Shown here: piece after piece, positions 8,434 to 17,604 of the stretch
Position numbering within the stretch: position 1 is the stretch's first letter
Layout: each line of letters begins with the position of its first letter
Origin: Virgibacillus ihumii
Lineage (GTDB): Bacteria > Bacillota > Bacilli > Bacillales > Amphibacillaceae
DNA length: 64,000 bases
Assembly (NCBI RefSeq): GCF_902726655.1
Contig: NZ_CACVAN010000001.1
Coordinates: 3,410,001-3,474,000, forward strand
Direction of reading: 5' to 3'
Notes under the pieces: model-generated
What the model was told of the DNA's origin: nothing
What the model saw: the letters and a program-made list of their open reading frames with translations, nothing else
The model's database searches: none
Made by a program: the position numbers and the translations under genes

Positions 8434-9432
8434 ATGTTTCTATCTGTATTTAACGCGGTTGAACTAGGGATTATCTATGCAATTATGGCTCTGGGAGTCT
8501 ATTTATCCTTCCGCATTCTGGATTTCCCCGACTTGACTGTTGACGGGAGCTTTGTAACAGGTGCAGCGGTCGCCGCGATTTCCATTATAAGCGGAGTCCA
8601 TCCGATCATTGCGAGTCTGCTGGCTGGAATGGCGGGGTTTTTGGCAGGATGTATTACCGGGATTCTTCATGCAAAAGGAAATATTAATGCACTGCTTTCA
8701 GGGATTCTCATGATGATTGCCCTCTATTCCATTAATCTGCGGATAATGGGGCAGCCTACGTTATCGCTGTTGAGTGAATCAACTGTTTTTAAACAATTGG
8801 AGTCACTTTGGGGAAAAACCGGACTTGATCCTATATTGAATGGATTGTTCACATTTTTTGGCGCCAATAATGCTCCGCCAACCTGGAGCATAGTGCTGAT
8901 TATGATCGCAGTAACCCTGGCCATCAAATTTTTGACTGATTATTATTTGAAAACAGAGGTCGGATTGGCGCTTCGTGCAACAGGTGATAATCAGGTGATG
9001 ATCAGAAGTTTATCCGCTAACACAGATTCATTGATTATTGTCGGGATTGGACTATCAAATGCGCTAGTTGCTTTCTCTGGAGGTTTAATTGCCCAGCATG
9101 GCGGATTTGCTGATGTTAACATGGGTATTGGAATGATTATTATCGGCCTTGCTTCGGTCATTATCGGGGAGGCACTGTTCGGAACCAAAACGATTGCCAG
9201 GGCTACTTTAGCTGTAATCGGCGGAGCCATTATTTATCGTATAGTTGTGGCCATGGCACTTCGGGTTGGATTTTTGGAAACCGGTGATATGAAAATGATT
9301 ACTGCTTTACTCGTAATTGTTGCGCTTGTTGCGCCAAAATACATGCACGCTAGAAAAGAGAAAAAGCGCCGTGTGGCAAAACAGATTAAATTGCAGCAGA
9401 GTAAGTCCGGGGAGGTGCATAAGGGTGCTTAG
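8434..9432 (+). CDS. ABC transporter permease (BPD_transp_2 family)
   Basis: Very hydrophobic, 332 residues, about eight to nine membrane segments. The family motif FRILDFPDLTVDGSFVTGAA near residue 30 and ALRATGDNQVMIRSLSANTD near residue 180 are typical of permeases paired with ABC_sub_bind lipoproteins. A highly charged Lys/Arg-rich cytoplasmic tail ends the protein. Strong ribosome site AAGGAGGAAAAT before the ATG. It is the membrane part of the importer and overlaps the start of the ATPase gene. Confidence 0.88.
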   Translation: MFLSVFNAVELGIIYAIMALGVYLSFRILDFPDLTVDGSFVTGAAVAAISIISGVHPIIASLLAGMAGFLAGCITGILHAKGNINALLSGILMMIALYSINLRIMGQPTLSLLSESTVFKQLESLWGKTGLDPILNGLFTFFGANNAPPTWSIVLIMIAVTLAIKFLTDYYLKTEVGLALRATGDNQVMIRSLSANTDSLIIVGIGLSNALVAFSGGLIAQHGGFADVNMGIGMIIIGLASVIIGEALFGTKTIARATLAVIGGAIIYRIVVAMALRVGFLETGDMKMITALLVIVALVAPKYMHARKEKKRRVAKQIKLQQSKSGEVHKGA

Positions 9433-10219
9433 CATGAAGGATATTTCCGTTACATTTAATGAAGGGACACCAGATGAAAAAAAGGCATTGCAGGATGTTG
9501 AGCTGAACATGGACAAGGGTGAATTTGTCACTGTGATTGGCAGTAATGGTGCCGGCAAATCAACGTTGATGAATGTTGTCAGCGGGAACCTGATTCCGGA
9601 TATCGGGGAAGTAAACATTAACGGAAAAAATGTCGTTCATCTGCCGGAATACAAACGTTCCAAATTCATTGGCCGGGTGTTCCAGGATCCAATGGCAGGA
9701 ACCGCACCTTCTATGACAATTGAGGAAAATCTGGCAATGGCATATGCCCGCAACAAAAAACGGAGACTGGTTCCCGGTGTTTCAAAAAAAAGGAAGGATA
9801 TGTTCAAAGAGACGTTATCCAGCTTGAATCTGGGGCTGGAAGACCGGCTGAATGCCAGAGTGGGATTTCTTTCCGGAGGTGAGCGGCAAGCTTTATCATT
9901 GTTGATGGCAACGTTCACCGAACCAAATATTCTGCTTCTTGATGAGCATACGGCAGCACTAGATCCTTCCCGTGCTGAATTGATTACAACATTAACGGAC
10001 GATGTTATAAAAAAGTATGAGTTAACAACTTTGATGGTCACGCATAATATGCAACAGGCACTTGATTTAGGCGACCGGTTGATTATGATGGATAAAGGAC
10101 AGATTATTCTGGATATCGCTGGTGAAGAAAAACAAAAGCTGACAATTCAGGATCTGTTAAAAGAATTTCAGCGTATACGCGGGGCACAATTTGAAAGCGA
10201 TCGAGCTGTCCTGGGTTAG
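9425..10219 (+). CDS. ABC transporter ATP-binding protein
   Basis: Complete ATPase, about 264 residues: Walker A GSNGAGKST, Q-loop VFQDPMAGTAPSMT, signature FLSGGERQALSLL, Walker B NILLLDEHTAALDP (His in place of the usual Pro after DE) and the H-loop VTHNM. The likely start is the GTG at 9425, overlapping the permease stop by 8 bases, with GGAGGT (9411-9416) 8 bases upstream; an ATG at 9434 is further away. It energises the importer formed with the two preceding products. A strong terminator follows. Confidence 0.9.
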   Translation: MLSMKDISVTFNEGTPDEKKALQDVELNMDKGEFVTVIGSNGAGKSTLMNVVSGNLIPDIGEVNINGKNVVHLPEYKRSKFIGRVFQDPMAGTAPSMTIEENLAMAYARNKKRRLVPGVSKKRKDMFKETLSSLNLGLEDRLNARVGFLSGGERQALSLLMATFTEPNILLLDEHTAALDPSRAELITTLTDDVIKKYELTTLMVTHNMQQALDLGDRLIMMDKGQIILDIAGEEKQKLTIQDLLKEFQRIRGAQFESDRAVLG

Positions 10220-10228
10220 AGAAAAAAA

Positions 10229-10269
10229 GGCGGGGATGTTTTCCGGGTTGGAATGGCATCCCGCCTTTT
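10229..10269 (+). terminator. rho-independent terminator of the ABC importer operon
   Basis: GGCGGGGATG (10229-10238) pairs with CATCCCGCC (10257-10265) with one bulge and is followed by a T run. Confidence 0.85.
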
Positions 10270-10400
10270 ATTTTTAGCAGTTAAGTACTTAGCATTACTT
10301 TCCCCTTTTCAAATGGACAAAAAGAAGCTATGATATACCTTGTATGCAGAAATTAATCCGCCTTTTTAATAGTTTTTCGGAAACATGGGGGGGAAACAAG

Positions 10401-11342
10401 ATGAAGAAAGCACGTATTATTTATAATCCGACATCCGGCCGGGAAGCGTTTAGAAGAGAACTGGCAACTGTTTTGGAACGTTTTGAAGCTGCCGGGTATG
10501 AAACATCCACACATGCAACAACTGGTGAGGGAGACGCTGTTAATGCGGCAAAAACAGCGGTGGAACGACACTTTGATTTGGTTGTAGCTGCTGGCGGTGA
10601 CGGAACTATAAATGAAGTCATCAATGGACTTGCAGAACAGGAATACCGTCCCAAGCTCGGCATTATTCCGACGGGCACGACAAATGATTTTGCCCGGGCA
10701 TTATTAATCCCTCGTGATATTAAAAAGGCTGTTGATATTATCCTGGGAGGACAGTCCATGCTCCTTGACATTGGTCGGGTCAATGATCATTATTTCATGA
10801 ATATAGCGGGCGGCGGTAAATTGACGGAATTAACGTATGAGGTTCCAAGCAAGTTAAAAACAATGCTGGGGCATATGGCTTATTACATGAAAGGCATTGA
10901 GATGCTTCCATCGCTAAGGCCGACCCGGGCGAGAATTGAATATGACGGCAATGTAGTTGATGAGGATATTATGCTTTTTCTCGTTTCCAACACCAATTCT
11001 GTCGGTGGTTTTGAAAAGCTTGCACCAGATGCCAAAGCTAATGACGGCTACTTTGACCTTATCATCATTAAGCATGCCAATCTGGCAGAATTTGTCCGTA
11101 TCGCAAGTCTGGCAATGCGCGGAGCACATTTGGAAGATAAACATATTATCTATGCGCAAGCCAAGCAGGTGAACGTTACAACGGATGAAAAAATGCAACT
11201 GAATGTAGATGGTGAATTCGGTGGACTGCTTCCGGGTACATTTACCAATTTGCAGCAGCATATCGAATTCTTTGTTCCAGATAAATTTGTGGAAATGGAA
11301 AAGTTTGCGGCTGAAATGGAAGAAGATCCATCATCCCGGTAG
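10401..11342 (+). CDS. dagK: diacylglycerol kinase, soluble lipid kinase
   Basis: About 313 residues, DagK/YegS/sphingosine-kinase fold. Seen: N-terminal KKARIIYNPTSGRE, the nucleotide motif VVAAGGDGTINEVINGL, GIIPTGTTNDFARAL and DGYFDLIIIK. It phosphorylates diacylglycerol, recycling it into phosphatidic acid for membrane and lipoteichoic-acid turnover. Start 10401 lies 7 bases after a GGGGGGGA site. In related bacteria it sits beside rlmCD, as here, which supports the call. Confidence 0.92.
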   Translation: MKKARIIYNPTSGREAFRRELATVLERFEAAGYETSTHATTGEGDAVNAAKTAVERHFDLVVAAGGDGTINEVINGLAEQEYRPKLGIIPTGTTNDFARALLIPRDIKKAVDIILGGQSMLLDIGRVNDHYFMNIAGGGKLTELTYEVPSKLKTMLGHMAYYMKGIEMLPSLRPTRARIEYDGNVVDEDIMLFLVSNTNSVGGFEKLAPDAKANDGYFDLIIIKHANLAEFVRIASLAMRGAHLEDKHIIYAQAKQVNVTTDEKMQLNVDGEFGGLLPGTFTNLQQHIEFFVPDKFVEMEKFAAEMEEDPSSR

Positions 11343-11363
11343 TATAAGGGGAGATGGATCTTC
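11322..11363. terminator. hairpin between dagK and the convergent small gene
   Basis: GAAGATCCATC (11322-11332, inside the dagK end) is a perfect inverted match of GATGGATCTTC (11353-11363), with a T-rich tail after it. It probably ends dagK transcripts. Confidence 0.65.
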
Positions 11364-11376
11364 TTCTATTTCCGGT

Positions 11377-11565
11377 TTACAGACCAGTATGCTTCTTTTC
11401 CAGGTAATCAAGCTTATCGGAAATGGATTGTAGTATTGTATTCCGTTCCTTTTGCGTTTTGATGAAAGTTATCGCAAACCAGATAATCAGCGCTAATATT
11501 CCTATGTATATGAGACACATGATAATTAATGGAATGAATGCAGCTACAAAAGGTATTGCCTCCAT
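11377..11565 (-). CDS. small membrane protein, 62 aa, unknown function
   Basis: From the ATG at 11565 the protein is MEAIPFVAAFIPL..., with one long hydrophobic stretch (about residues 5-35) and a charged C-terminus KTQKERNTILQSISDKLDYLEKK that could form a short coiled coil. The start is preceded by a strong AGGGAGGTG site; a longer reading frame extends upstream but has no such site. It is convergent with dagK and sits alone between it and rlmCD. No family recognised. Confidence 0.65.
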   Translation of the reverse strand: MEAIPFVAAFIPLIIMCLIYIGILALIIWFAITFIKTQKERNTILQSISDKLDYLEKKHTGL

Positions 11566-11744
11566 AAATGCACCTCCCTCAGCACTTAATATATGTTGTC
11601 CAAAGTTGGAATAAAACCCACACATTGCAGATTCAGTATAGATTAATTTTAATATTATATTTTTCCATGAGCAATACTTCTCAAATTCAATTTTCAGGTA
11701 TGATAAGATGTAAACCATAAGTTTGAACGAAAAGGAAGGTACCC

Positions 11745-13112
11745 ATGAGTAAACAAACTGTTCCTGTTAAAAAAAATGAAACAATCACACTCTATTTTGA
11801 AGACCTAACCCACGAGGGCAGTGGTGTCGGGAAGATTAATGGTTATCCATTATTCGTTCCGCGTGCATTACCCGGTGAAGAAGGTACGGTGAAGGTCGTT
11901 AAAGTAAATAAAAACTTTGGTTTCGGCAAGTTGCTGGAGCTGACCAAAGAAAGTCCAGAGCGTATTGAACCGGTATGTGATATCAAATGCAGCGGATGCG
12001 GTCTGCAGCATATGAGTTATCAGCTGCAGCTTGAGATGAAGCAAAACCAGGTAAAGAATGCGATGAAAAAAATTGCCCACCTGGAACATGTTCCCGTCCA
12101 CCCGATTATCGGAATGGATAATCCATTACATTACCGAAATAAGGCGAAGATTCCGGTTGGTGAGAAGAACGGTGAACTCATAACCGGGTTTTATCAAAGA
12201 CGCAGCCACCGGATTATTGAAAATACGGAAACGTGCACAACCCATAACCAAGTAATTAATGAAGTTGTTAAGACAATCCGTGAAATTGCCAACAGACTTG
12301 GTATAAAAGCATATAATGAAGTAAGGCATGAAGGTGTGCTGCGTCATATTATGGTGCGAACAGGTAAGGAAACAAAAGATATTATGGTTGTGTTGGTCAC
12401 AAGGACAGATAAGCTGCCGCACCAAGAAGAAATTGTCAAGGCATTAACTGATAAATTCCCTCACATAAAATCGATTGTCCAAAATGTTAATAGTGAGCGG
12501 AAAAATGCCATCATGGGGGATAAGACGAAATTAATCTGGGGCGATGAATATATTCATGACAAAATCGGTGACATAAGTTTTGCGATTTCAGCCAAATCAT
12601 TCTACCAGGTCAATCCACTCCAGACGAAGACGCTTTATGATAAAGCACTGGAGTATGCGGACATAGATAGTAAAGATACAGTAGTCGATGCGTATTGCGG
12701 GATCGGAACGATTTCATTATTTTTGGCACAGCAGGCGAAGAAAGTTTACGGTGTGGAAGTCGTACCTGAAGCTATCACTGGTGCCAAGAAAAATGCAAAA
12801 ATGAATGGTATCACAAATGCGGAATTCTATGTGGGTGAAGCGGAAAAAGTCATGCCATGGTGGAAAGCGCAGGGACTGGATCCGGATGTTATTGTGGTTG
12901 ACCCGCCGCGTAAAGGCTGTGACGAGGAGTTGCTTCAGGCAATGATTGAAATGCAGCCGAAGCGAATAGTCTATGTTTCCTGCAATCCATCCACATTGGC
13001 ACGTGACTTGCGCATTTTAGAAGATGGCGGTTTTAAAACACAAGAAGTGCAGCCGGTTGATATGTTTCCGCAAACACCGCACGTTGAGTGTGTTTGTTGG
13101 CTTGAGAGATGA
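11745..13112 (+). CDS. rlmCD: 23S rRNA (uracil-5-)-methyltransferase, RlmCD type
   Basis: 455 residues. N-terminal TRAM domain (about 5-65), then iron-sulfur cysteines in CDIKCSGCGLQ (Cys78, 82, 85) and a further Cys in ETCTTHNQ. SAM-binding and catalytic motifs: DAYCGIGTISLFLA, VDPPRKGCDEELL, and the nucleophile in VYVSCNPSTLARDL. It makes 5-methyluridine in 23S rRNA; the single Bacillus enzyme methylates both sites served by RlmC and RlmD in E. coli, which is family knowledge. Ribosome site AAGGAAGG before the ATG. Adjacent to dagK, the usual order in Bacillaceae. Confidence 0.92.
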   Translation: MSKQTVPVKKNETITLYFEDLTHEGSGVGKINGYPLFVPRALPGEEGTVKVVKVNKNFGFGKLLELTKESPERIEPVCDIKCSGCGLQHMSYQLQLEMKQNQVKNAMKKIAHLEHVPVHPIIGMDNPLHYRNKAKIPVGEKNGELITGFYQRRSHRIIENTETCTTHNQVINEVVKTIREIANRLGIKAYNEVRHEGVLRHIMVRTGKETKDIMVVLVTRTDKLPHQEEIVKALTDKFPHIKSIVQNVNSERKNAIMGDKTKLIWGDEYIHDKIGDISFAISAKSFYQVNPLQTKTLYDKALEYADIDSKDTVVDAYCGIGTISLFLAQQAKKVYGVEVVPEAITGAKKNAKMNGITNAEFYVGEAEKVMPWWKAQGLDPDVIVVDPPRKGCDEELLQAMIEMQPKRIVYVSCNPSTLARDLRILEDGGFKTQEVQPVDMFPQTPHVECVCWLER

Positions 13113-13139
13113 TATTACAGTCAATATAAACAAATCAGT

Positions 13140-13169
13140 TTGATAAAAAGTGCTTATACATGGTATAAG
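13140..13169 (+). promoter_or_regulatory. probable promoter of the dus gene
   Basis: TTGATA (13140-13145), 18-base spacer, TATAAG (13164-13169). A hairpin GGGACAT/ATGTCCC (13183-13189 with 13202-13208) follows in the leader before the start codon. Confidence 0.45.
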
Positions 13170-13232
13170 TGTAAAGGAAGCAGGGACATCTTCACTTTTT
13201 TATGTCCCATAATGAGAGGAACTGAATTTATT

Positions 13233-14246
13233 ATGAAAGATAATTTTTGGCGTAATTTACCACGTCCGTTTTTTGTACTGGCACCAATGGAAGATGTGAC
13301 ACATGTTGTTTTTCGCCATGTGGTAAGCGCAGCAGCCAGACCGGACGTGTTTTTTACAGAATTTACAAATACAGAGAGTTTTTGTCACCCAGAAGGGATC
13401 TATAGTGTGCGCGGGCGTTTGACTTTTACAGAGGATGAAAAGCCAATGGTAGCACATATATGGGGGGATAAGCCGGAACACTTTCGGCAAATGAGTATTG
13501 GTATGGCGGAACAAGGATTCCAGGGGGTGGATATCAATATGGGCTGCCCTGCTCCCAATGTAGCACCGAAAGGGAAAGGATGCGGCCTTATCCGTCGTCC
13601 GGATGTTGCAGCAGATATCATCCAGGCAGCTAAAGAAGGCGGTTTGCCTGTAAGTGTGAAGACAAGACTTGGTTATACGAATGTAGATGAATGGCGCGAC
13701 TGGTTGAGACATTTATTGGAACAGGACATCGTCAATCTTTCCATTCACCTGCGTACGAAAAAGGAAATGAGCAAAGTGGATGCTCATTGGGAACTGATTC
13801 CGGAAATTAAAAAACTTCGTGATGAGATAGCACCGGATACCCTTTTGACAATCAATGGCGATATTCCTGACCGTCAAATTGGCTTGGAGCTTGCTAATAA
13901 ATACGGTGTTGACGGTGTTATGATTGGGCGTGGAGTTTTTAAAAATCCATTTGCCTTTGAAAAGGAACCGAAAGAACATAGCAGTAATGAATTGCTTGAT
14001 CTCTTAAGGCTGCAGCTTAATCTTCATGATAAATATTCACAACAATTTGAAGCCCGTCCGTTTAAACCGATTCGTCGCTTTTTTAAGATTTATATCCGCG
14101 GGTTCCGAGGGGCAAGTGAATTAAGAAATCAATTGATGGATGCAGAGTCTACAGATGAAGTGCGTGCATTGCTCGATGACTTTGGACAACAGGATGTTAA
14201 TGGTACGAGGGAACAAGAAGTGTCCCAGTATTCAAACCTTCCTTAG
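13233..14246 (+). CDS. tRNA-dihydrouridine synthase
   Basis: FMN enzyme of the Dus family, about 337 residues from ATG 13233. Seen: [45 protein letters not shown] containing the catalytic cysteine, [16 protein letters not shown] and [16 protein letters not shown]. It reduces uridines in tRNA to dihydrouridine. A GAGAGGA site lies 12 bases ahead of 13233, and an upstream ATG at 13212 has no good site. Monocistronic, with its own promoter and terminator. The C-terminal tail [14 protein letters not shown] goes slightly beyond the usual domain. Confidence 0.9.
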   Translation: MKDNFWRNLPRPFFVLAPMEDVTHVVFRHVVSAAARPDVFFTEFTNTESFCHPEGIYSVRGRLTFTEDEKPMVAHIWGDKPEHFRQMSIGMAEQGFQGVDINMGCPAPNVAPKGKGCGLIRRPDVAADIIQAAKEGGLPVSVKTRLGYTNVDEWRDWLRHLLEQDIVNLSIHLRTKKEMSKVDAHWELIPEIKKLRDEIAPDTLLTINGDIPDRQIGLELANKYGVDGVMIGRGVFKNPFAFEKEPKEHSSNELLDLLRLQLNLHDKYSQQFEARPFKPIRRFFKIYIRGFRGASELRNQLMDAESTDEVRALLDDFGQQDVNGTREQEVSQYSNLP

Positions 14247-14280
14247 TGTGTGAACGGGATTGTTAGGTTAAGAGATATAA

Positions 14281-14325
14281 AAGGAACACCTATGTTAGCC
14301 AGGACTAATAGGGTGTTCCTTTTTT
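14281..14325 (+). terminator. rho-independent terminator of dus
   Basis: AAGGAACACC (14281-14290) pairs with GGTGTTCCTT (14312-14321), then T residues. Confidence 0.88.
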
Positions 14326-14457
14326 CGGAAAATAATTGTTGAAATCGTGCCGGATAATTAATAAATTGTTAAAGTGTTTAATAGCCGTTATTAACATGTT
14401 TCAGTTGGGGAGACACCACCTTAAAGAATTATGTTATTTTGATCAGGTTCCAGTATC

Positions 14458-15306
14458 CTACGCTATATATAAATGTAAAATATTATAGATTTCTCTTAAA
14501 TTAGGTCGCTGTTGCGGGACTATATGAAGACATTGGTCAATCAGGTTCGCTAAAGAATCATCCATATCACGGTAGGTTTTCACGGATTTCGCTGGTCTTT
14601 CGAGCTGCTCATATTTTCCTTCTTCAAAAGACTGAAACGGTCGTTTTCCAGTTGCTGCAAAAAATAGTACTGCACCTATCCCCCATACATCAGCAGCTGT
14701 TGTTAAGACATCTCCGCCTGCCTGTTCAGGCGACATATACTGCTTTGTCCCGGTTCCTTTTCTAATTTCTCCGGGTGCCGCGCACAGGTTAAGGTCAATA
14801 ACCTTCGCGAGTGGCGGCTGGGAAATGATATTAGACGGTTTAAGGTCAAGATGTAAAAGATCGTTCAGATGAAGATAATGGACGACCGAGCACAGCTGCA
14901 TGCCAAGATGCGACAATTGCTTGATTGGCAGTGCTTTGTTTTCATTTGTAATGTTTCTAATCAAATGAGAAAGTGTCTCACCTGTTAACGTTTCTTGTAT
15001 CAATACAGGTACTGGATTGGCAATTATTTCGTAACCACGAACCAAATTAGGGTGGGAAAGGGACTTTAAACATTCGCCTTCCTGTATAAGCCGCTGTCGT
15101 GCATCTTCATTGTTCTGTGCTTCGGGCTGGAGGGTTTTTGCAATACAACCAGTGAACCGCTGCTCACTCCATACGTAGTAAACATCGCAATCTCTTCCGC
15201 GTCTCATATGATGGATGACTGTATAACCCGGGATTAGGGGGTCTCCCTTCAGCAGTGGATCAATATTTTCGGTGCTTTCCAACTCATTTTTTTGTTGAAC
15301 AATCAT
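14458..15306 (-). CDS. Hanks-type Ser/Thr protein kinase of the peptide cassette
   Basis: 282 residues, soluble, a single kinase domain without membrane segment, PASTA repeats, lyase or cyclase domain. Key residues are present: VAIK-type Lys57 in GCIAKTL, alpha-C Glu near 76-78, catalytic loop HLDLKPSN with Asp154 and Asn159, metal-binding Asp171 in DLN (replacing DFG), and SPE (192-194) for APE, then DVWGIGAVLFFAATGKRPF. The Gly-rich loop RGRDCDVYYV is degenerate. So it should be catalytically competent. Its start lies 2 bases after the exporter stop, so the two are translated together. Downstream of three tiny Ser/Tyr-rich peptide genes it is the obvious candidate to modify them, most simply by phosphorylation. 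Class III lanthipeptide synthetases also contain a kinase domain, but their lyase and cyclase domains are missing. Role inferred. Confidence 0.85.
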   Translation of the reverse strand: MIVQQKNELESTENIDPLLKGDPLIPGYTVIHHMRRGRDCDVYYVWSEQRFTGCIAKTLQPEAQNNEDARQRLIQEGECLKSLSHPNLVRGYEIIANPVPVLIQETLTGETLSHLIRNITNENKALPIKQLSHLGMQLCSVVHYLHLNDLLHLDLKPSNIISQPPLAKVIDLNLCAAPGEIRKGTGTKQYMSPEQAGGDVLTTAADVWGIGAVLFFAATGKRPFQSFEEGKYEQLERPAKSVKTYRDMDDSLANLIDQCLHIVPQQRPNLREIYNILHLYIA

Positions 15307-15308
15307 AA

Positions 15309-17246
15309 CTATACCAGCTCCTTTGTTGTTATTGATCTAACATTGCTTCCTTCATTATCAGGGGTGTCATCTGCAGACGGGACTGTCGTTTCATGTTGCT
15401 TTTCCTCTTGTTGGATACGATAGAGCCTGGCATATTCCCCGTTTTGAATAAGTAATTCTTCGTGTGTACCGCTTTCCTTCACTTCTCCATCTTTAAGATA
15501 TAGAATTCGGTCTGCAGCGGCAGCGCTTCTTAAGTTATGCGTGATGATAAGGGTTGCCTTTTCCTTCATCAGTCGCTTCATTGGATCTATAAGACGTTTT
15601 TCAGAATTGCCGTCAAGCCCTTCTGTCGGTTCATCGAGAATCAGGATAGGGGCATTTCGTATCATAGATCTGGCAATCGCCAGACGTTGTTGCTGTCCGC
15701 CGGATATATTTCTACCTTTTTGTCCTACCTGTGTGTCATATCCGTTTGCCATTTCTTGAATAAACTCATGAGCATCAGCGGATTTGGCAGCTCTTACAAT
15801 CTCTTCATCTGTTGCTCCCGGTTTCCCATATGCGATATTTTCTCTAACTGTACCATCAAAAATCAGTGATTCCTGAAAAAGCACAGCCACATTTTCCCTG
15901 AGTGAATTAAGTTTTAATCCTTTTAGTACATTTCCATCAAGTAGAATCCTGCCGCTGGTCGGGTCATAGAAACGCATGAGCAATTTAACGATAGTCGATT
16001 TTCCTACCCCGCTTGAACCAACGAGGGCAATGGATTCACCGGGTTCGATTCGAAATGAAACATTGGAAAGAATATTTTTAGACTTATCCGGATAAGAAAA
16101 AGAGACATGATCGAATTCGACACGACCTGCAGGATGATTCAATGCATAGGGAGATTCTTTCACCATGGGCTTTTTCTCCATATATTCGATTACTCTCTCA
16201 GCACTTGCCGAGGCGGAATAGATGGTATTTAATAATTTGCTTAGTCCCCGTACAGGACTGTATAATTTGCTTAACAACGCTGCAAAGGCGATAAGTGTTC
16301 CCAACGTAAGCTCACCATTGAAATGAAGCCAGGCCCCAACAGTCATTACCACAAGCGTTCCGGCCATTTCGATGAGACTTATTACTGGCGTAAATGCTGC
16401 CTTCAAACGTACTTTCAGCATTTTAGCCTTGAAGCTGCGCTGGTTTTGCAGGCTGAACCGTTCACTTTCTGCATCCTGCTGATTATATGCCTGCATTAGA
16501 GCCACATTGGAAAAACATTCCTCAGACACCGCGCTGATTGCTCCCTCTCTGCTTGTTCGCTCACGTGAAGCTATTTTAATCCGTCTTGAGAAAAAACGGG
16601 TAACCACATAAAAGAGCGGAACAACAATGAGAGTAACTCCCGCCAATTTCCATTGCATGAAAAACAGTATACTAATAAAAACAACAATCTGACATATATA
16701 GGAAATGGCCGAGGTTGCCCCGGTTATCACCAGACGTTCAATGGAGGCAATATCCCTGGAGATTCTTGAAATAATATCCCCCAGTTTACTATTCTCAAAA
16801 AAGTTAAGCGATAGTCCTTGCAGATGTTCAAAAAGACTTCTTCTTAAGGAAAAAACAAAATTTTCCCCGACCCAATTAGAAAGGTAGGTCCCGCTGAAAT
16901 AAAGGATACCGTAAAGCAATGTGAGTCCCAGGTACGAAAGAATGAGCCAATAGATGAGACTGACATCCCCGGCTGTGAGCACACGATCGATAAAAACCTG
17001 CAAAAGCCAGACTGTTCCAGACTGAGCGATTGGCTGAAGCGCAATTAACGGTAAACTTAACAAAATCCAAAAACGGTAGGGACGAGCATACGGCCAAAAC
17101 CTGCGGAATACCTCTTTCACTGGAACCGGAGGAGATTCAGATATAAGATTATCATCCGTATTTTCTATTTTCCACAGACTTTTAAAGCTTTGGAAAACTG
17201 GATGTTGATTTTTTTTCCCCTTCATTCGTTGTTTTCTATTTTCCAT
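15309..17246 (-). CDS. ABC exporter, fused membrane and ATPase domains (peptide export candidate)
   Basis: 645 residues. A hydrophilic N-terminal extension (1-45) precedes six membrane segments (about 58-340) of the type-1 exporter fold with FFENSKLGDIISRISRDIASIE in the first cytoplasmic loop. ATPase: Walker A GSSGVGKST (410-418), Q-loop LFQES, signature ISGGQQQ (514-520), Walker B ILILDEP (534-540), H-loop THN. There is no N-terminal C39 peptidase, so leader removal, if any, needs another protease. The tail after about 615 is acidic and low in complexity. The ATG follows a GGGGGTGAG site. It lies between three Ser-rich peptide genes and the kinase gene and is the likely exporter of their product. 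Confidence 0.88.
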   Translation of the reverse strand: MENRKQRMKGKKNQHPVFQSFKSLWKIENTDDNLISESPPVPVKEVFRRFWPYARPYRFWILLSLPLIALQPIAQSGTVWLLQVFIDRVLTAGDVSLIYWLILSYLGLTLLYGILYFSGTYLSNWVGENFVFSLRRSLFEHLQGLSLNFFENSKLGDIISRISRDIASIERLVITGATSAISYICQIVVFISILFFMQWKLAGVTLIVVPLFYVVTRFFSRRIKIASRERTSREGAISAVSEECFSNVALMQAYNQQDAESERFSLQNQRSFKAKMLKVRLKAAFTPVISLIEMAGTLVVMTVGAWLHFNGELTLGTLIAFAALLSKLYSPVRGLSKLLNTIYSASASAERVIEYMEKKPMVKESPYALNHPAGRVEFDHVSFSYPDKSKNILSNVSFRIEPGESIALVGSSGVGKSTIVKLLMRFYDPTSGRILLDGNVLKGLKLNSLRENVAVLFQESLIFDGTVRENIAYGKPGATDEEIVRAAKSADAHEFIQEMANGYDTQVGQKGRNISGGQQQRLAIARSMIRNAPILILDEPTEGLDGNSEKRLIDPMKRLMKEKATLIITHNLRSAAAADRILYLKDGEVKESGTHEELLIQNGEYARLYRIQQEEKQHETTVPSADDTPDNEGSNVRSITTKELV

Positions 17247-17269
17247 TCATCTCACCCCCGAATGAATAA

Positions 17270-17293
17270 GCGGCTCCTCTCGAAAGGAGCCGC
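17270..17293 (-). terminator. stable hairpin between peptide genes and exporter gene
   Basis: GCGGCTCCT (17270-17278) and AGGAGCCGC (17285-17293) form a perfect nine-pair stem with a six-base loop. On the minus strand it is followed by CTTATTC, not a full T run. It would partly terminate or protect the upstream transcript, giving many peptide transcripts and few exporter/kinase transcripts, as in many bacteriocin operons. Confidence 0.6.
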
Positions 17294-17327
17294 ACTTCAA
17301 GTGTTCAAGTGTTCTGAACTGCTCAAA

Positions 17328-17423
17328 TTAAGAATCACTATTGCTGTAGCTAACACTTTCTTCGCTGAAGCTAACGCTGGAAACCTCTGCAGCAGCTGGG
17401 TTAAGTCCATTAAAGTAAGTCAT
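17328..17423 (-). CDS. short Ser-rich peptide, copy 1 (putative RiPP precursor)
   Basis: 31 codons plus TAA, too short for ordinary gene calling. Starts MTYFNG, contains PAAAE, and ends FSEESVSYSNSDS. About 10 of 31 residues are Ser; two Tyr; no Cys, Lys, Arg or His; strongly acidic. AAAGGAGG lies 7 bases before the ATG. It is nearly identical to the next copy and sits just upstream of the exporter and kinase genes. Ser followed by acidic residues at +1 to +3 is a plausible kinase target. Precursor role is inferred from size, repetition, ribosome site and neighbours. Confidence 0.75.
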   Translation of the reverse strand: MTYFNGLNPAAAEVSSVSFSEESVSYSNSDS

Positions 17424-17587
17424 TTTAAAGCCTCCTTTCAATGGTAAGATCAAAATTTATGAACTTCTTAAGAATCACTATTGCTGTAGCTAACACTTTC
17501 TTCACTGAAGCTAACGCTGGAAACCTCTGCAGCAGCTGGATTAAGACCGTCAAAGTAAGTCATTTTAAAGCCTCCTTTCAATGGTAA
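17329..17587 (-). repeat. tandem 140-bp duplication holding peptide copies 1 and 2
   Basis: Two near-identical units of about 119 bases (17329-17447 and 17469-17587), spaced 140 bases start to start, each with ribosome site, peptide frame and 3' flank. The third, older copy keeps the same 140-base spacing. Confidence 0.85.
17468..17563 (-). CDS. short Ser-rich peptide, copy 2 (putative RiPP precursor)
   Basis: 31 codons plus TAA. Identical to copy 1 except Asp instead of Asn at residue 5; several other base differences are silent (GGA/GGT, AAC/AAT, AGC/AGT). That pattern shows selection on the protein and argues that the frame is really translated. The same AAAGGAGG site lies 7 bases before the ATG. 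The start codons of copies 1, 2 and 3 are exactly 140 bases apart, so they arose by tandem duplication. Confidence 0.75.
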   Translation of the reverse strand: MTYFDGLNPAAAEVSSVSFSEESVSYSNSDS

Positions 17588-17604
17588 GTAAAATTTGCAC
17601 TTTT

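Noticed and set aside
14458..17246. Class III lanthipeptide cluster
   Set aside because: The kinase has no lyase or cyclase domain and the peptides have no cysteine.
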